From Schistosoma mansoni (lineage: Eukaryota; Platyhelminthes; Trematoda; Strigeidida; Schistosomatidae), in contig NC_031495.1 in assembly GCF_000237925.1 (NCBI RefSeq), forward strand, positions 17,061,749-17,125,748: a DNA stretch of 64,000 bases, written 5' to 3'. The notes under the pieces were generated by a model. It made no database searches. It was given only the letters and a program-made list of their open reading frames with translations, and had not been told where the DNA came from. Positions 48,301 through 60,200 of the stretch are shown here, piece after piece. The position numbers and the translations under genes were made by a program. Each line of letters opens with the position of its first letter. The first letter of the stretch is position 1.

Positions 48301-51230
48301 CGCATTACATTTCTGAAAAAACTTGTGTACGGAAAACATTTCGAAGCTTTAGCATGAAACTATAGTACGAGGTCTTGTTTCAGTAATGCCTTTATTTCAG
48401 TGTCTTCAGAAACTATGATCGCAGTAGCTTATCGTTACAATATTTAAATGCTTATGGATCACTTAAAAATTATGAAATAGTTTTTCAAAAACAAGACACA
48501 ACAGTGAACAATGGGATCGACGAAACAATGTGCCCCCAGAAATTTGAAAATTATGTATATGGTTCAAACAAAGTATCCAATACAGAACAATTACAGACAA
48601 TTGTTGACTCCTCACACATAGTGAGAAAGACCATATACAGTGAATCAAAATATACCATTTCTCATGTGGCTTTCAAAATTACAACTTTGTATACAGATCT
48701 GATTCAAATTATAGAGATCCACTTCACTGTTTACTACTGCTTTCATGTGACTGTCTTCGAAAACTAATTCGTTCTCATCAGAATTAGTATTTTGGACAAG
48801 AATAGTGCTGACAGGCATTTCTTAGTGAACAATCAAATAATTTACAGACTCATACACAAAAACCCAATCATGTAAAACAAGGTACTGTCATTCAATCAGA
48901 AAACGAATTACCTCAGCAATAGTTATCAAAGGGATAAATATAGGAGGAGGGCGACAGTCATAAGCCTGTATATAATTATCAACATCTGCTTCACCCCAAT
49001 TGTAGCCATCGATAGCATCGTAACCAGAATTTACAGCGACAGCCCGCTGATGCTCGCGTCCACAATCTGGTGCTATAGCCAACACTGCACGATTGAGGAC
49101 TCGTTTGTGAATACGCAGTCTCCGGAGAGTCCCTTCATCCTCAGATAGAACCTATTCAAAATTTAGGAAAACATAGAAAACGAATATGTGGAATACTAAG
49201 ATGGCATTATTAACTACAGGAAGAGATTAAAAGATTACGTTAATTCAATCGACGATTGTCAAAGACCACCACGTTGTTGCCCAACACGTTTATACAACCA
49301 GCTGCTCCCGAAATATGTCACTAGGATTCAAAAATAGCTCTTAGTCAAAATGCCTCGAGACTAAATTAAATGTATAGTGTCCGCCATACACTGTGGCAAC
49401 ATATGAATCGTAAAAGTGTGCAGTAAAATATGGAAATACATAACAAAGATATAATTGTGGGAACCATTCGATCTATGGGAATATAAACGCAACCAAAATA
49501 CTATGCTACACAAGGTGTTTTAACCTGTGATCACCTGGGTGCCCTGTTAATGTGGGACGCAATAATACTGCCAATTAGAGAGCAGTGAATTATCAATCGG
49601 ACCAATGACGCATACGAAATCCGTAAGAGCAGTCTAGAGTACTTGTCGGTCCTGCTTTCTGTCTAGCCCAGCCAGTTAAGTCCGGAACACCAATCTCCGC
49701 CTCTGTGGTATGAATCATTATATTCCAAACATACTGAGTTTGTACACCAAAAAAACAAGCCACATCGTACCATAAACTAGAAAATAAAATTTATACGAGA
49801 TTCAGGCAAAAGTGGCTGTGAATGTGGGGGAACAGCTATTAATAGATTGGGCATAACTAAAAAATCATATTACAATAGCTCATTAGCCATAATAAAGCTC
49901 ATAACAAGGGGGACAAGAATATGAATAGTTTAGTTATTTAACAATAAGATAAAAAATACATACATAGCATCGGTCCATAAATGGATCAGAAAAATACCAT
50001 TCATTATTCTTATCGGAACATAACACAAGAAAATTCATATTTTGAACCACATTTATTGTAGTTTACACAATACACAAATGTGATGAAATGGAATTTTAAT
50101 TACATAGTAAAGAAATTGAACCAACAGCCCATTAGTGCTACTTAACAGTTAAACGTCAACACAGTTCCAAGTCATGGGTTAGTTAAACAAACAAGAGGAG
50201 AACAGACGCATTTCTCTTCCATTAGTAGCTCTTCGTATTGACGATACTAAAAGTTAACATTTCAAGAGTTCCAAACAGACCTAGTGGGATATTCCACATG
50301 TTTAGAAAATTGAAACTCTATCAGTATAAACTTCATTTTCAATACAAAAGCAATTCAGAGAATATGACGAAGTATTATGTGATTGTATTCCATTAAGTGC
50401 TCCGAATATTTCAATATTTCACAGATACCATCCACCACAAAAACGTCAGTTTCATCTATCAATAATAAACTACAATGTTACTATATTTCCACGATAAATA
50501 CTAAGGTTCAAAGATGAGAAATAAGTTGACTTGAGTGTGTCGGAATAATAGCTTGAAATCTATGCGTCAAACGTTTTCGCAATAAATCCATAGCATAACT
50601 GGAAGCAAACACGATAATGTCTACAAGGATAGCCGAGTGATTTTGCCATGAAAAAAACATAATCTCTAGTCCAACTGCACACATACACAACAAGAACTAG
50701 GATTTGAATGGACACTACTCATGCGAAGTAAAGGATCATTAGAAATATCACTAAATAATCACACCATTAGTTAAAATGATAAATACAAGTATTATTATAC
50801 AAAAACACCAACTATATCAACCAGACTACTTGTCCTACGCTTGTAGTTTGTCACATTCAACTTTTTTCTATTACTATGCATCACACCACATCACATACTG
50901 ACAATATGCAATGTAATACATTATATTTTGAAAATACTTACTTGTTTTAGGAACTCATCGTAAGTAATGAACTGGTTTCCATCTTCATCTGCCGAGTCCA
51001 CAAGATTGTGAACTTTTGATTCTGGGAGGTCAGACTTCCCGAGAAGTCTTTTCAAATCAGACAATGGAATACCATCTTTTGTACTGTACTAGGGATCTAG
51101 TAAGATAGCTGAACTTAACTTACCTGATCAAACGTGGGTTTGAACTTCTACAGAAAAATCAATGAGCATACAAAAATGAACATACTTTATCCAAATAAGT
51201 GCGCAGATTGCTAGACCGCGTACTTGACAT
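39383..51230 (-). CDS. EF-hand rhomboid-like serine protease, copy 2
   Basis: Nine coding exons: 51186-51230, 51124-51147, 50942-51088, 48912-49151, 47760-48036, 47282-47382, 45736-45826, 42001-42099, 39383-39552, joining in phase to 397 residues. Intron phases equal those of copy 1. The start MSSTRSSNLRTYLDK aligns with copy 1; an in-frame ATG nine bases upstream (51239) could add three residues. The second EF loop is [12 protein letters not shown]. The protease domain keeps [23 protein letters not shown] and [10 protein letters not shown], so it should be catalytically competent. Differences from copy 1 cluster in the EF region (34 of 49 residues of exon 3 identical), the loops and the C-terminal tail. 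The exon 8 donor is GTCACT, a weak match; without splicing the protein would end FIAGH. Introns 1 and 2 are 38 and 35 nt; intron 7 (3.6 kb) is full of LINE pieces. Confidence 0.92.
42203..42302 (+). repeat. Half foldback/hammerhead SINE in intron 7 of copy 2
   Basis: The plus strand reads CTGAGGAGTCCC, GAAACGGCCATC, CAGTGCTTCC, then ttccatggtggtctagctt and catgatttcaact. This is the right arm of the foldback family at 1079 and 60593, without the left arm. The hammerhead core boxes and a cleavable ATC triplet are present; stem II is poor. The matching part of copy 1 intron 7 lacks it. Confidence 0.65.
42375..43040 (-). mobile_element. LINE C-terminal fragment in intron 7 of copy 2
   Basis: Minus-strand reading includes LRWLGHVLRMSNHRLPRRE, then KEARGGQTKKWHKSMKSL, then WLETLNDMAQNRLQ. 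This is the C-terminal end of the same RTE-like family as 44405-45298 but more diverged. Its tail near 42380 has TCAG repeats. It is 5'-truncated. Confidence 0.75.
43041..43550 (+). repeat. GC-richer repeat block
   Basis: This block is more GC-rich than its surroundings and is absent from the matching part of copy 1 intron 7. Its words (gaaagcccgaccaccacgcc, ggtagcagctacggcc) look like a LINE 3' untranslated end, but the family cannot be fixed by eye. Confidence 0.45.
43830..43900 (-). repeat. Decayed SMalpha SINE fragment
   Basis: The minus strand carries acatccagccgagtcccag, ggaaagctcatcctagatt and ctattgctgactac. These follow the SMalpha hammerhead order with a broken core (CCGAG replaces CTGANGAG). 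Confidence 0.5.
44405..45298 (-). mobile_element. 5'-truncated RTE-like LINE in intron 7 of copy 2
   Basis: Minus-strand reading gives VRSVLLYGCETWPSRVEDN, CRRNIARICWDHRV, RLGWFGHLLLMPEHRLPRRA, GGQTKTWHQSLKSP and [14 protein letters not shown]. This is the C-terminal part of an RTE-type reverse transcriptase protein. The 3' end near 44405 has (AGTC)n-type repeats. It is highly similar to the shorter copy at 16195-16619 in copy 1, but that copy lies in a different intron, so the two insertions are independent. The coding part is interrupted near 45130. Confidence 0.85.
45594..45616. repeat. TA microsatellite
   Basis: About eleven TA units in intron 7 of rhomboid copy 2. Confidence 0.9.
49565..49690 (+). 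repeat. Dispersed repeat, second copy
   Basis: Same repeat as 3069-3175 (agagagcagtgaattatc, gagcagtct, ttgtcggtcctgctttctg). It lies in intron 3 of copy 2 and has no counterpart at the matching place in copy 1. Confidence 0.6.
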
Positions 51231-51239
51231 TCTGACCAT

Positions 51240-52600
51240 AAAAAGTGAGTATACCAGCTGGTTTATATAGAGCGCTTACAGACCTACAAGGTCATCGCTT
51301 CGGCCACAAGGACAAAGATGGACTAACATAAATAAAAATGACTATTTTTCTTTAATCTTGTATATTTTATTAAGGCTATACTCTAGCGTTCCCCCAAGAG
51401 TCAGGTTGTCCGTTTCCAGGGCATTGGTAATTTTCAGTGCGCTTTCGTTTTTTTCTTGCCTACACACAAAAGTTGTAATTAGTACTGGGCCTCAGCCAGA
51501 TCACACTAAAGGAGAGCCACTGAGTGTTGAACAGTTCATCGATTCTCGTCAAGTTCAATTACAACCAACGCGCATCAATTAATCTCACACCATGGACTTG
51601 CTCATGCCATTGTAATCGCACCCTCTTCCTTGCACCTACTCTTACTAGTATATTTTTGTAATAACGCTCTCTGTGTTGTACAGTCTTCAAAGCAGCCATA
51701 GCACTTGGATACGATGGAAAGATAACCAATTTTAGATACTAGCTGTGAGGTGTGACTTTGTCGTTAGTTGGCCCCTCCCTCATTCGATACAGATTATCTA
51801 CGTCAGCGACCTACAATAGTTTTTCCCTCAAAGGAACGAAATACTCGTAATCTATGGGAACAGTATCTACTTCTAGTCATTAAATTATATTTCCAGGTCC
51901 ACTACATATCTTAGTTGTTTCAAGAAGTTTCAAATCCTCATTAGGTTATTCATATGGATTACCTTATTCAAACACACAGCTACCTGATGCAACAGCAGAT
52001 GCCTTTGAAAGAATCCCTTTGCTCTGTTTTAAATGTCACATAATAGGGAGACACTTAAATGTGTCTGAAGTTGGGTGAAATCGTATTAATACTCCGCTGA
52101 AGCATATTAAGTTCGGAAGTTTCATGGGTATTTAGCTCTTGGCAACTCTGTTGTCTGTGAAGCCTTGATAACTGAAAATTAGAAACCCAGTAAAACCAGC
52201 AACCAAAAAAGCAAATGTTTGAAGATATATTTAGGAGATAATTGGTACGTCGAGAAGTATATGAACTTCGTGTCCAAGCACACTTATGCTAGCGTAAGCG
52301 AGCGAACCGTGCAAAAAACACTGGGAAATGTACACATGTATACAATCCGACAGTGAAAAAAAGTACACGCAAAATAATGGTTTTCGTAGAAAATACAAAT
52401 GTGCATAACAATATATTTCTAACCCAATAAATATTGAGGATAAAATCAATTAGCTGTAGGACATGGAAAATGTTACGTCCTTGAATCTGTCTACCCACTT
52501 TAGTGCCGAGTATGACTTGTCTAATGTAGATTAAGACCTTGACCCGGTAGGCTGACTGGCTTAACCTTGAGGCCAATATGCGTGAGTTCGAAGTGGGGGT
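51240..52600. other. Upstream flank of rhomboid copy 2
   Basis: No coding exons were recognised. The open stretches at 51358-51582 and 52231-52576 lack any domain. Promoter elements could not be singled out. Confidence 0.5.
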
Positions 52601-52619
52601 AGAGAGACGAAAACTATTC

Positions 52620-54060
52620 TATCCCTGATTGGCTGGCAAGCACGCGAGAGAGAGAGAAGACAAAGACAGCTGGAACACTAATCACTTTATTCCAACCCCG
52701 ATCTAGCACTCGAATTCCCAATTAAGATTAGGGTGAAAAGTTACATGAATAAATAGATGAATAGGCTGACCACAACGTACAATAATCAGAAAAATACAAT
52801 TATGTCCAAAACTGGGGGATTATAGTAGAAAATAGTGTACAAAAGATTACGTCTAAATGACAATAGCTTTAGAACAGAAAATGCTATGACAATGAATCAT
52901 ACATCAAACGAAAGCTTATGATCTGTAGAATAGGCTAGGGACAAAGGTAAATATTACAGTTTTACAAGCTTTGAATTAAATGAATTAACGTCCCCAAAAA
53001 TAGCTTCCGTAATTTGTTAAGGCTTCTTGTTTTGCGGTTCACATCAGAAAAAGGGATAAGAAGAAGGAAGTTGAGATAATATCCCACATGTAGTAGTTAT
53101 CTATGTGCTTTCTCAACCTCACAGTTCTTCCAGAGGATGTAGCATGCGATCAGTCGTCAAATCCCGCTATGTTTCGTTATCTACCAGGTGTTTGAATCGT
53201 AGTCATGAGGATTGTGTCACCGGATTGCATAGTGAGGTCAACGGAGATGAGACTTCATTTAAGATGGTTGATGCATTTGTTATCTCATTTCCGTTTTGAT
53301 AGACGGTATGGCACTTAAGTTTGTAGTGAAGAACTTCGTGCTGAACCTTGTATACAGTTTTGAAGGGTCGACGTAATGAGGCACGACGTACGAAACGTAT
53401 GTACTCAGTCGAAGGTCTGGTTAAACGAGAATACCAGCGAATTGCGGTCGAGTTGAATCAGGTTAAACTGAACTCATTACGTTTGTAAGCCGGTTCATGT
53501 CAATGTTTAGATTCACATGCACTGAGGTTGGATAGTCTACGAATTTTCCCAGCGTTCAAAGTGTTGTTCCCAAAGTGAGTTTAGCTGCATTGCATTCATT
53601 ATTGTCTCTACTAAAATACGAATTTTGAATAAAAGGAATCTAAGTATATCAATCCATTCTAAAACGTTTGCAGATGAAAGTAAAACCTACAACCATTATT
53701 AAAATCGTACTACCGACCCATAAACATGCAGAAGTAGACAGTCGTTTGGATCATTTGATTCCCGGGAGTGTTCTAATAATAAGAAATCCAGATTTCATCA
53801 GGGATCCATGGTTAATGTTGACGGTCTAGGGGCAACCGAAGTTTGCTACCAGTCGTTTGGCGAAAGCTCAGGCCACTATTTCAGCAATAAAGTCCTTTAC
53901 GAGTACTTCTTCTGACCATCGTGTTACACCATTCATCCACTGTAAGACATAAGAGTATTCACTTAATTTGGTATGATTTACCAAATAATGATGACTATGG
54001 TGGAAACGGGATCCAGGAGTCGTGAGAGTTGGGGAAGATTTGGCAAGCCTAATCACCTTT
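52620..54060 (-). mobile_element. Old gypsy relic (integrase and 3' end)
   Basis: Minus-strand reading near 54056-53800 gives integrase-like words NGVTRWSEEVLVKDFIAEIV and ANFGCP, close to the TRWPEA...DITAETVA region of CsRn1/Boudicca-type integrases. A degraded continuation follows (NGNEITNASTIL near 53290). At the low end, gagagagaagacaaagac and actttattccaacccc near 52645-52700 resemble words in the LTR of the 6.0-8.6 kb element, so a decayed 3' LTR is possible. It is broken in many places and old. Confidence 0.5.
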
Positions 54061-55139
54061 AATATCTAGTACTTCATGCAGGAATGGTTCCACTTCTTTA
54101 AGTCTTGATTCATAACAGGGCAGAAATATCGTTCTCTCAATTTCATAGTTACCTGAACATTTGGATATATAAGCTACTGTGACGTATTGAAGATATTGGA
54201 CAATAATGTTTCTGCATGAATGAAATATCGTCACCTGTAGGTATGATAAAAAGTAAAGTTTCATTATCTGACACCATCTGTTAGAGGGTTGTTGAGGATA
54301 TCACTTACAAGAGATCGGTGTCTATTTTTTAGAGCTCGGAAAGTTTCAGAAGGCTGTTCAAAGAAGTTAAGGGAGACTGCATTGCCTGTCCTTTGAACAT
54401 GTATATCTGAAGTGGTCTTTGGAGTATGGTTCAGTTGTCTAGATTCTCGAGGAAGGTACTAGCCTGAAGGCGAGCTAGGAGGAACGGTTAGAGTTTTATG
54501 ATTTGTGGGTGATCTAGAATAGCTGCTGTTAGTTATGTCTACAACTAACTAATCAAATCGTTGCTTAGGTTCCAACCACGTTAATTTGGTCTAATGTGTC
54601 TGTAAACTATCACTGTTGCATGCGACCCATCGATTGAAAGACATTATTATCCTATTACATTAGCGTGACTAATAAAATTTATTCATTTCGATAAGACACG
54701 CAATACTGGTCGGTATGCTTGTGCGTTTCACTTGATGACTGTAATTCTTAAATTATTGTACTAATCTGATTGTTTTTTATGTTTAGAAACCGATAAAGTT
54801 TAAAGTCAAATTGTCCTTGTTCTGACTATAGCTTTCACATAGACTCTGGTATCGCCGATATCGCGTTTACAGTTCTAATAGTATATCTGTAGGACAAATT
54901 AAATCCTACAGCTGACGCTTTGTTTTCTGGGGATTAAATACATTGAAAGACTATGGCTTGCCTGAGAAAGTCATGCTAATAGCTACCAGTTTGAAATTTT
55001 TGTGTTAATAGTAGTGTGGTTATTGAAGTCAATGAAAAACAAAGTTCAAATGCTGGTGACGGGATTTTATCACCTGACTTGCGACTAGACAGTCATCGAC
55101 ACATGTGTGCATTGACTTTGTTGATGAATTTCTTGAGGG
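54061..55139. other. Stretch without identifiable genes
   Basis: The minus-strand frame at 54049-54264 and scattered others show no domain. The stretch may contain more of the neighbouring gypsy relic, but no motif supports that. Confidence 0.4.
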
Positions 55140-56200
55140 CTTGTGAAGCATTTCTCAAACTGGAAAGCGTACTCTTATTTCAACCTCTTTACGCCTGTTA
55201 CTCTTTGTGGTGGAGCATAGGTCATCTACCAGCAATCTCCATTCAATATTGTCTTGAGAAATCCTTCCCAGTTGTTTCCAGTTGCTATTCACCCTTTTTA
55301 TGTCTGCTTCTAACTTCCGATGCAGTGCGTTTTTCATGCATGTAGGTAACCCTGGTTTTATTTATGGCATAAGTCAAACTAGTAGAGAATAGGTCTGTAT
55401 TTAGTTCGCGAGACAATCACAGCGGAGTAGGGGATTACCTGTTCAAACACACAGAGCTTTTCAACATTCAATATAAGATGATAGGAAAGATAATGCCTAT
55501 ACAGGATAAGGAAGCGAATGAATATTTGAGCTCTATTGTTCTGATATATGCTCAGTTGTTTGAGGTCGACTTTTAACTAAACAACCTAAGTTAGTGCACT
55601 TTCTTTGGTCTCTCACTTTTCCGTTTCCCTTCAAGATGCCAGGTAAGCGCTTGACTCGTGGTGCAGTTTTGTGATTTCCTCAACGTATGTTCTATCCACT
55701 TCCAACTTCGTTTCCTAACTTACTCTTCATATAGAAGTTGGCTTGCTCTCTCCCACAATAGGCTGTTACTGATGGTATCCGGTAGACGGAAATTAAGTAT
55801 CTTACGTAGAAAATTGTTTATAAATACTAATACACTTATGATGATAGTTGTCGTAGTTCCCCATGTTTCAGCTCCGTACAATAGAACTAAGTGTCTTGAA
55901 GTTCGTATTGAAGATTCTAACTTCGGTACTGATTGACAGTTGTTTTGAGTCCCATATGTTTTTCAACAGTAGGTGTGCGAACCTTGCTTTACCAATCCTT
56001 ATCTATACGTTTGCATCAGGATCTCCATGTTCATCGATGATGCTTTCCAGGAATGTGAAAAATTCCACCCATTCCGCAGTTTCCCCATCAAGTGTGACTG
56101 CGGGTTACAAACTAAATTTTCAGTCAGGTTCATCGTGACAGGTTTGAAGTCAGTGAAACTACACAGTTTCTGGAAAACTCGCCGTGGTTGTTATTGTACC
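55140..56200 (-). mobile_element. RTE-like LINE relic upstream of G-alpha
   Basis: Minus-strand reading gives two parts of the SR2/RTE-type C-terminal region also seen at 12197-12763. The first, near 55870-55620, reads [21 protein letters not shown] and [10 protein letters not shown]. The second, near 55337-55155, reads KNALHRKLEADIKRVNSNWK. About 200 bp of unrelated sequence (about 55380-55590) separates them, so the copy has been split. Frames are interrupted; it is an older copy than 12197-12763. Confidence 0.75.
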
Positions 56201-57271
56201 AATACTGTTTGTAGTTAACTGTTACCTGGGGTCTAGATACAGATTGTTTTGGTGACGGGCTTTCCTAAGGAATCTCGTACATTTGTTATCATGACAGATG
56301 TTTAGAAAGGAAGTGATAGTATTAGGGAAATTTGTAATTTCATTTTTGTCGATTGAGCTTTTCTTTCAGATCACAAACCTCAGTGCTGGTTTTTCTGGCG
56401 ATGTCGAGAATCTGAAAGATAAATGAAGCTCATTTATTATCAGATACAACTAGCTCATCTATAGTTTTACTTAGGAAAGAACTGAGAACTGATTGCATCT
56501 GCTGAGAAGCATAGATATAAAGAGTTGTCTAGAAGGGAATTCGCTGAAAGTTCGTTTACCTACGATGTTATTGATAAGGTGAAACATTTTCGTCGCCTTT
56601 AAGTCTCTTGATTCGTTATTGTGTCAGAGCTGGTCTAACCCTTGTCGATCATTTGGGTCAACTTATTTGCGAATGGTCTTTATCACTACTTAAGACGTCA
56701 AGGGTAATGACAGGACTATTTATTATGTTGATTTATTTACCACTGCAAGTTCATTGAAAGAATTGAACTCCAGAGATTTCCACGAAATGTCTTATTCTCC
56801 GTTCAGGAAAAAACCTATGTCTCTTTATCGCACTCCTGTATAGTCTTACATGAATTAATGCCTCCCATATGTGAAAAGAGAAGTAAACTGAGCTACCTAA
56901 AGCCACAGTCCTATGGGTTCAGCAAGTTTTCAGGATCAGCATATACCTTATTTAAACATACTATCGTTGCACTATTTATTCAAGAAATCTACGTATTGTA
57001 AGAGCTTTGAAAATAAAGGAGTCAATAATACTTGATTTTAGCAGTAAGTTAGGCATTAATTCATAGTCGTTTGTCTTTGCTGCTTTGGTACATTTCAAAC
57101 CTCAACAAGTGAAGTTTTACTCTGATAAACGACATAGATTCATTGAAAATAAAGTGATCTACTGATAATTTCCCCAAAACAGAAAAATAAGGAAGTTTTG
57201 AGATTATCTTGGTTTTATTGCTGACTGAATAAAAATAGCGCATGGTGTAAACGCTGTAACCATATTTCGTG
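56201..57271. other. 5' flank of the G-alpha gene
   Basis: Presumably holds the promoter and 5' untranslated region of G-alpha, but no TATA box, initiator or untranslated exon can be supported from sequence alone. Confidence 0.5.
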
Positions 57272-60200
57272 ATGGGATGTTTACTAAGTATTGACGAGAA
57301 GGAAGCTGTTCAAAGATCTAAACAGATTGACGCCTCGCTCAAAAGCGATGGTGAAAAAATGGCGAGAATAGCTAAGCTTTTGTTGCTTGGTAACTTTCAA
57401 AGTTTCATATCGTTTTAATAATTGAAGGTGCTGGTGAGTCTGGGAAAAGCACAATACTTAAGCAGCTAAAGTAGGGTCAGTATATTTTTAGATGACACTA
57501 TATAGAATTATTCACCAGTCTAGCTATACAAGAGAGGAATGCCTACTTTATAAACCTGTTGTTTATAGCAACACTGTTCAGAGTATGATAGCGATTATAC
57601 GAGCTATGGGTCACTTGTACATTAAATTTGAGGATGAGTGTAGAATGGTAAGTTTTTTTATTTTAAAATTATTCTCCTTGAACCAATTTTTAAAAGCGTA
57701 TCCTTAGTTGAATCGATAGTTACTAATTGTCGACCATGGCATTTAAAATAATTGTTCCGTTGTGTCTTAGTTTTGAACAATTTACTATTTAAACAAAGCA
57801 ATTTAAAGAAAACTGCACATGAAGCTCAAGTAAGCGTATTATAATCCTTATAAGTTATTCGAACTTAAAAACATGGCTCTTTCATGTTCCTAATGAATAG
57901 AAAAATACGTGTAAATCCACTCAGGTCTTCAGAACACTTCGGGCGCTAATTAGGGTGAAAGAAAAGCTTTTTTTTACATTCAAACTGATTTTTTTTTAAT
58001 TATTTTTTATGTATTCAATCAAATTAACTGTCCTAATTCTTAAGTCTGATGCCGTTGCGAATCGTAGTTTATGTCTGAAACTGCGATATTAAACCTTGAA
58101 ACGGAAGTGGAATTGCAAAAAATCTTAGGCTTTTGAAAAATCCATCACGTTTTCTTAAGCTAGGCTGTTTGAATTTTTTGTCACCAGCTTGTTTATCTCA
58201 CTAAAGAAAAATCTGTTAATATTATCCATCGATTTATTCCCTCAAATGTTTTCCTTCTTTTGGGCAAAGTGGTATCACAATAAATGATTGTTTCACCTTC
58301 CATGCTTAGCCGTAAAAAAGTCCATCTCTTTCTACTAATGTCGAAATGTCGAAGAAGGGTAATAATAAACTCCCGTGTTCTTAGGCCTTGTTACTATTAT
58401 AAATCCGTCTGTATTGGAATGCTAACTGAAATCGGAGATAACTAAGGGTCAAGAGTTGTGTACATACAGTGTAAACTGACTAGTTATGCAACACAGACAG
58501 AATAAAACAAATCCCATACATAATTTTACCTAGGTTGGCAATTAGGGTATAAACATATTATAATTTACTGTTTAACCTGTAACTGCTCCTTGTTAAATGT
58601 GTAGTGGTGCATGTTAAAATACATTTGATTGTCTCCACTTGTGTTCTCATTCGTTACGGTAATGAAATTTTGCCTAAGAAGATGCCTGAAAAGATACCCA
58701 AATTTTTTACTTGTTAGCCTTTGGTATATGATCTCCTACCTGAGCTTTTTGACGCGAAAATGTGACCACTTGATCTTATCCATACTTTTCCCTCGTCTTA
58801 TATTATTTTTATTGTTATACATTTATTTTGCGAAATCGTGACAAAAGATCATTTTCAAGTCACTTTAGGCCGTTAGTCAAAGTCTTTTTATTGCATTTGA
58901 GTTATTATTTCCTTAAATATCAAAGACAATATTTTATTAACTGAAAATTTAAATAGGATGATGCTCGGACTTTATTTGCGTGTGCGAATGAGGCTGCGGA
59001 TGGTTACTTATCCACTGAATTATACAGTGCTCTTCATCAACTCTGGAATGATGGTGGCGTTCAACAGTGTTTCAAGCGTTCAAGAGAATATCAATTAAAT
59101 GACTCAGCATCTTAGTAAGTTTTAAATAATAAATTAAAGTTTACACACCAATAAAGTTAAAATCAATCACGTTGGACGGAAGTGAATGTTGTAAACAAAC
59201 ATTTCACTCAATATTTCATATTGCCACAGACTCTATGCATGCACTCAAAGGGGCGAAAAAGATAGATATAACACGAACAATTGTAAAGATAACCAATCTT
59301 AACATCCTTAGGTTGATTAATTGAGCAGCGTTTGCCACCAAGTTGGATGCTTAACTCGGTAGTTACTTAGTCATTGTAAAAGAAATTAGGAGATATATTA
59401 GTGAAAACACTACGTGCTTCATATTTAAACATGATAGTTACAAGTAGTTGTTTCGCGGACTGAAAGATATCATATTTTAAAAATATTTACCGACTCACTT
59501 GATGGCTTTACTAACAAAGAAATAAAACGGAAACAGCTCTTTAATTGTTATTTATCATGTTTCATATTCTTCTCTTGTATTGCATAAAGGAACTGCTCTC
59601 TGTGTTGATCTTACCTCTAGCTACTTTAGCCTTCCAAAGAGAGCGTTATCACCCATCGACAGTGGAGTAAATATTTCGAGATATTATCAAGAGTTTGCGT
59701 GATTTATTATCAAAAGATGGAAGAATTACAAAACATATAAGTTAGTTTTTCACAACAAATAGCTGAAACAACTACTTTTCCATTGTTTCTATTCTTTTGC
59801 AGTTTTTTCAATTCTTTAGATAGATTGGCTAAACATGATTACATTCCGACCGACCAAGACGTATTGAGAACACGTGTAAAGACTACGGGTATACAAGAAA
59901 CTCAGTTTTCTTACAAAAAGATTGAATTTCGGTAAATGTTTTAATAGTGAATCCTGATTGGTGTTCACTTAAATTAAACTTGTTAACTCTAAGAGTGGCA
60001 ACAGTTTCAAGTTTTCCAATAATGTCACCATTGAGAAGTTTTAAGTAGTGTGATGAGAAGACAATGTTTTTCATGAAAATATTATTCATGTGACAAACCG
60101 AGAATGATTTACGGCATCAATTAACTTTTATTTTATTTTTTTAATGAAAACGAAACAGAATGAGATGGAACGTCTGAGAACAGAAGACATTGGAGGAGGA

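Noticed and set aside
57492-57707. ATG at 57492 as the start of a separate small protein
   Set aside because: It lies in the 35-nt intron 2 of G-alpha; the frame is exon 3 read through its donor.
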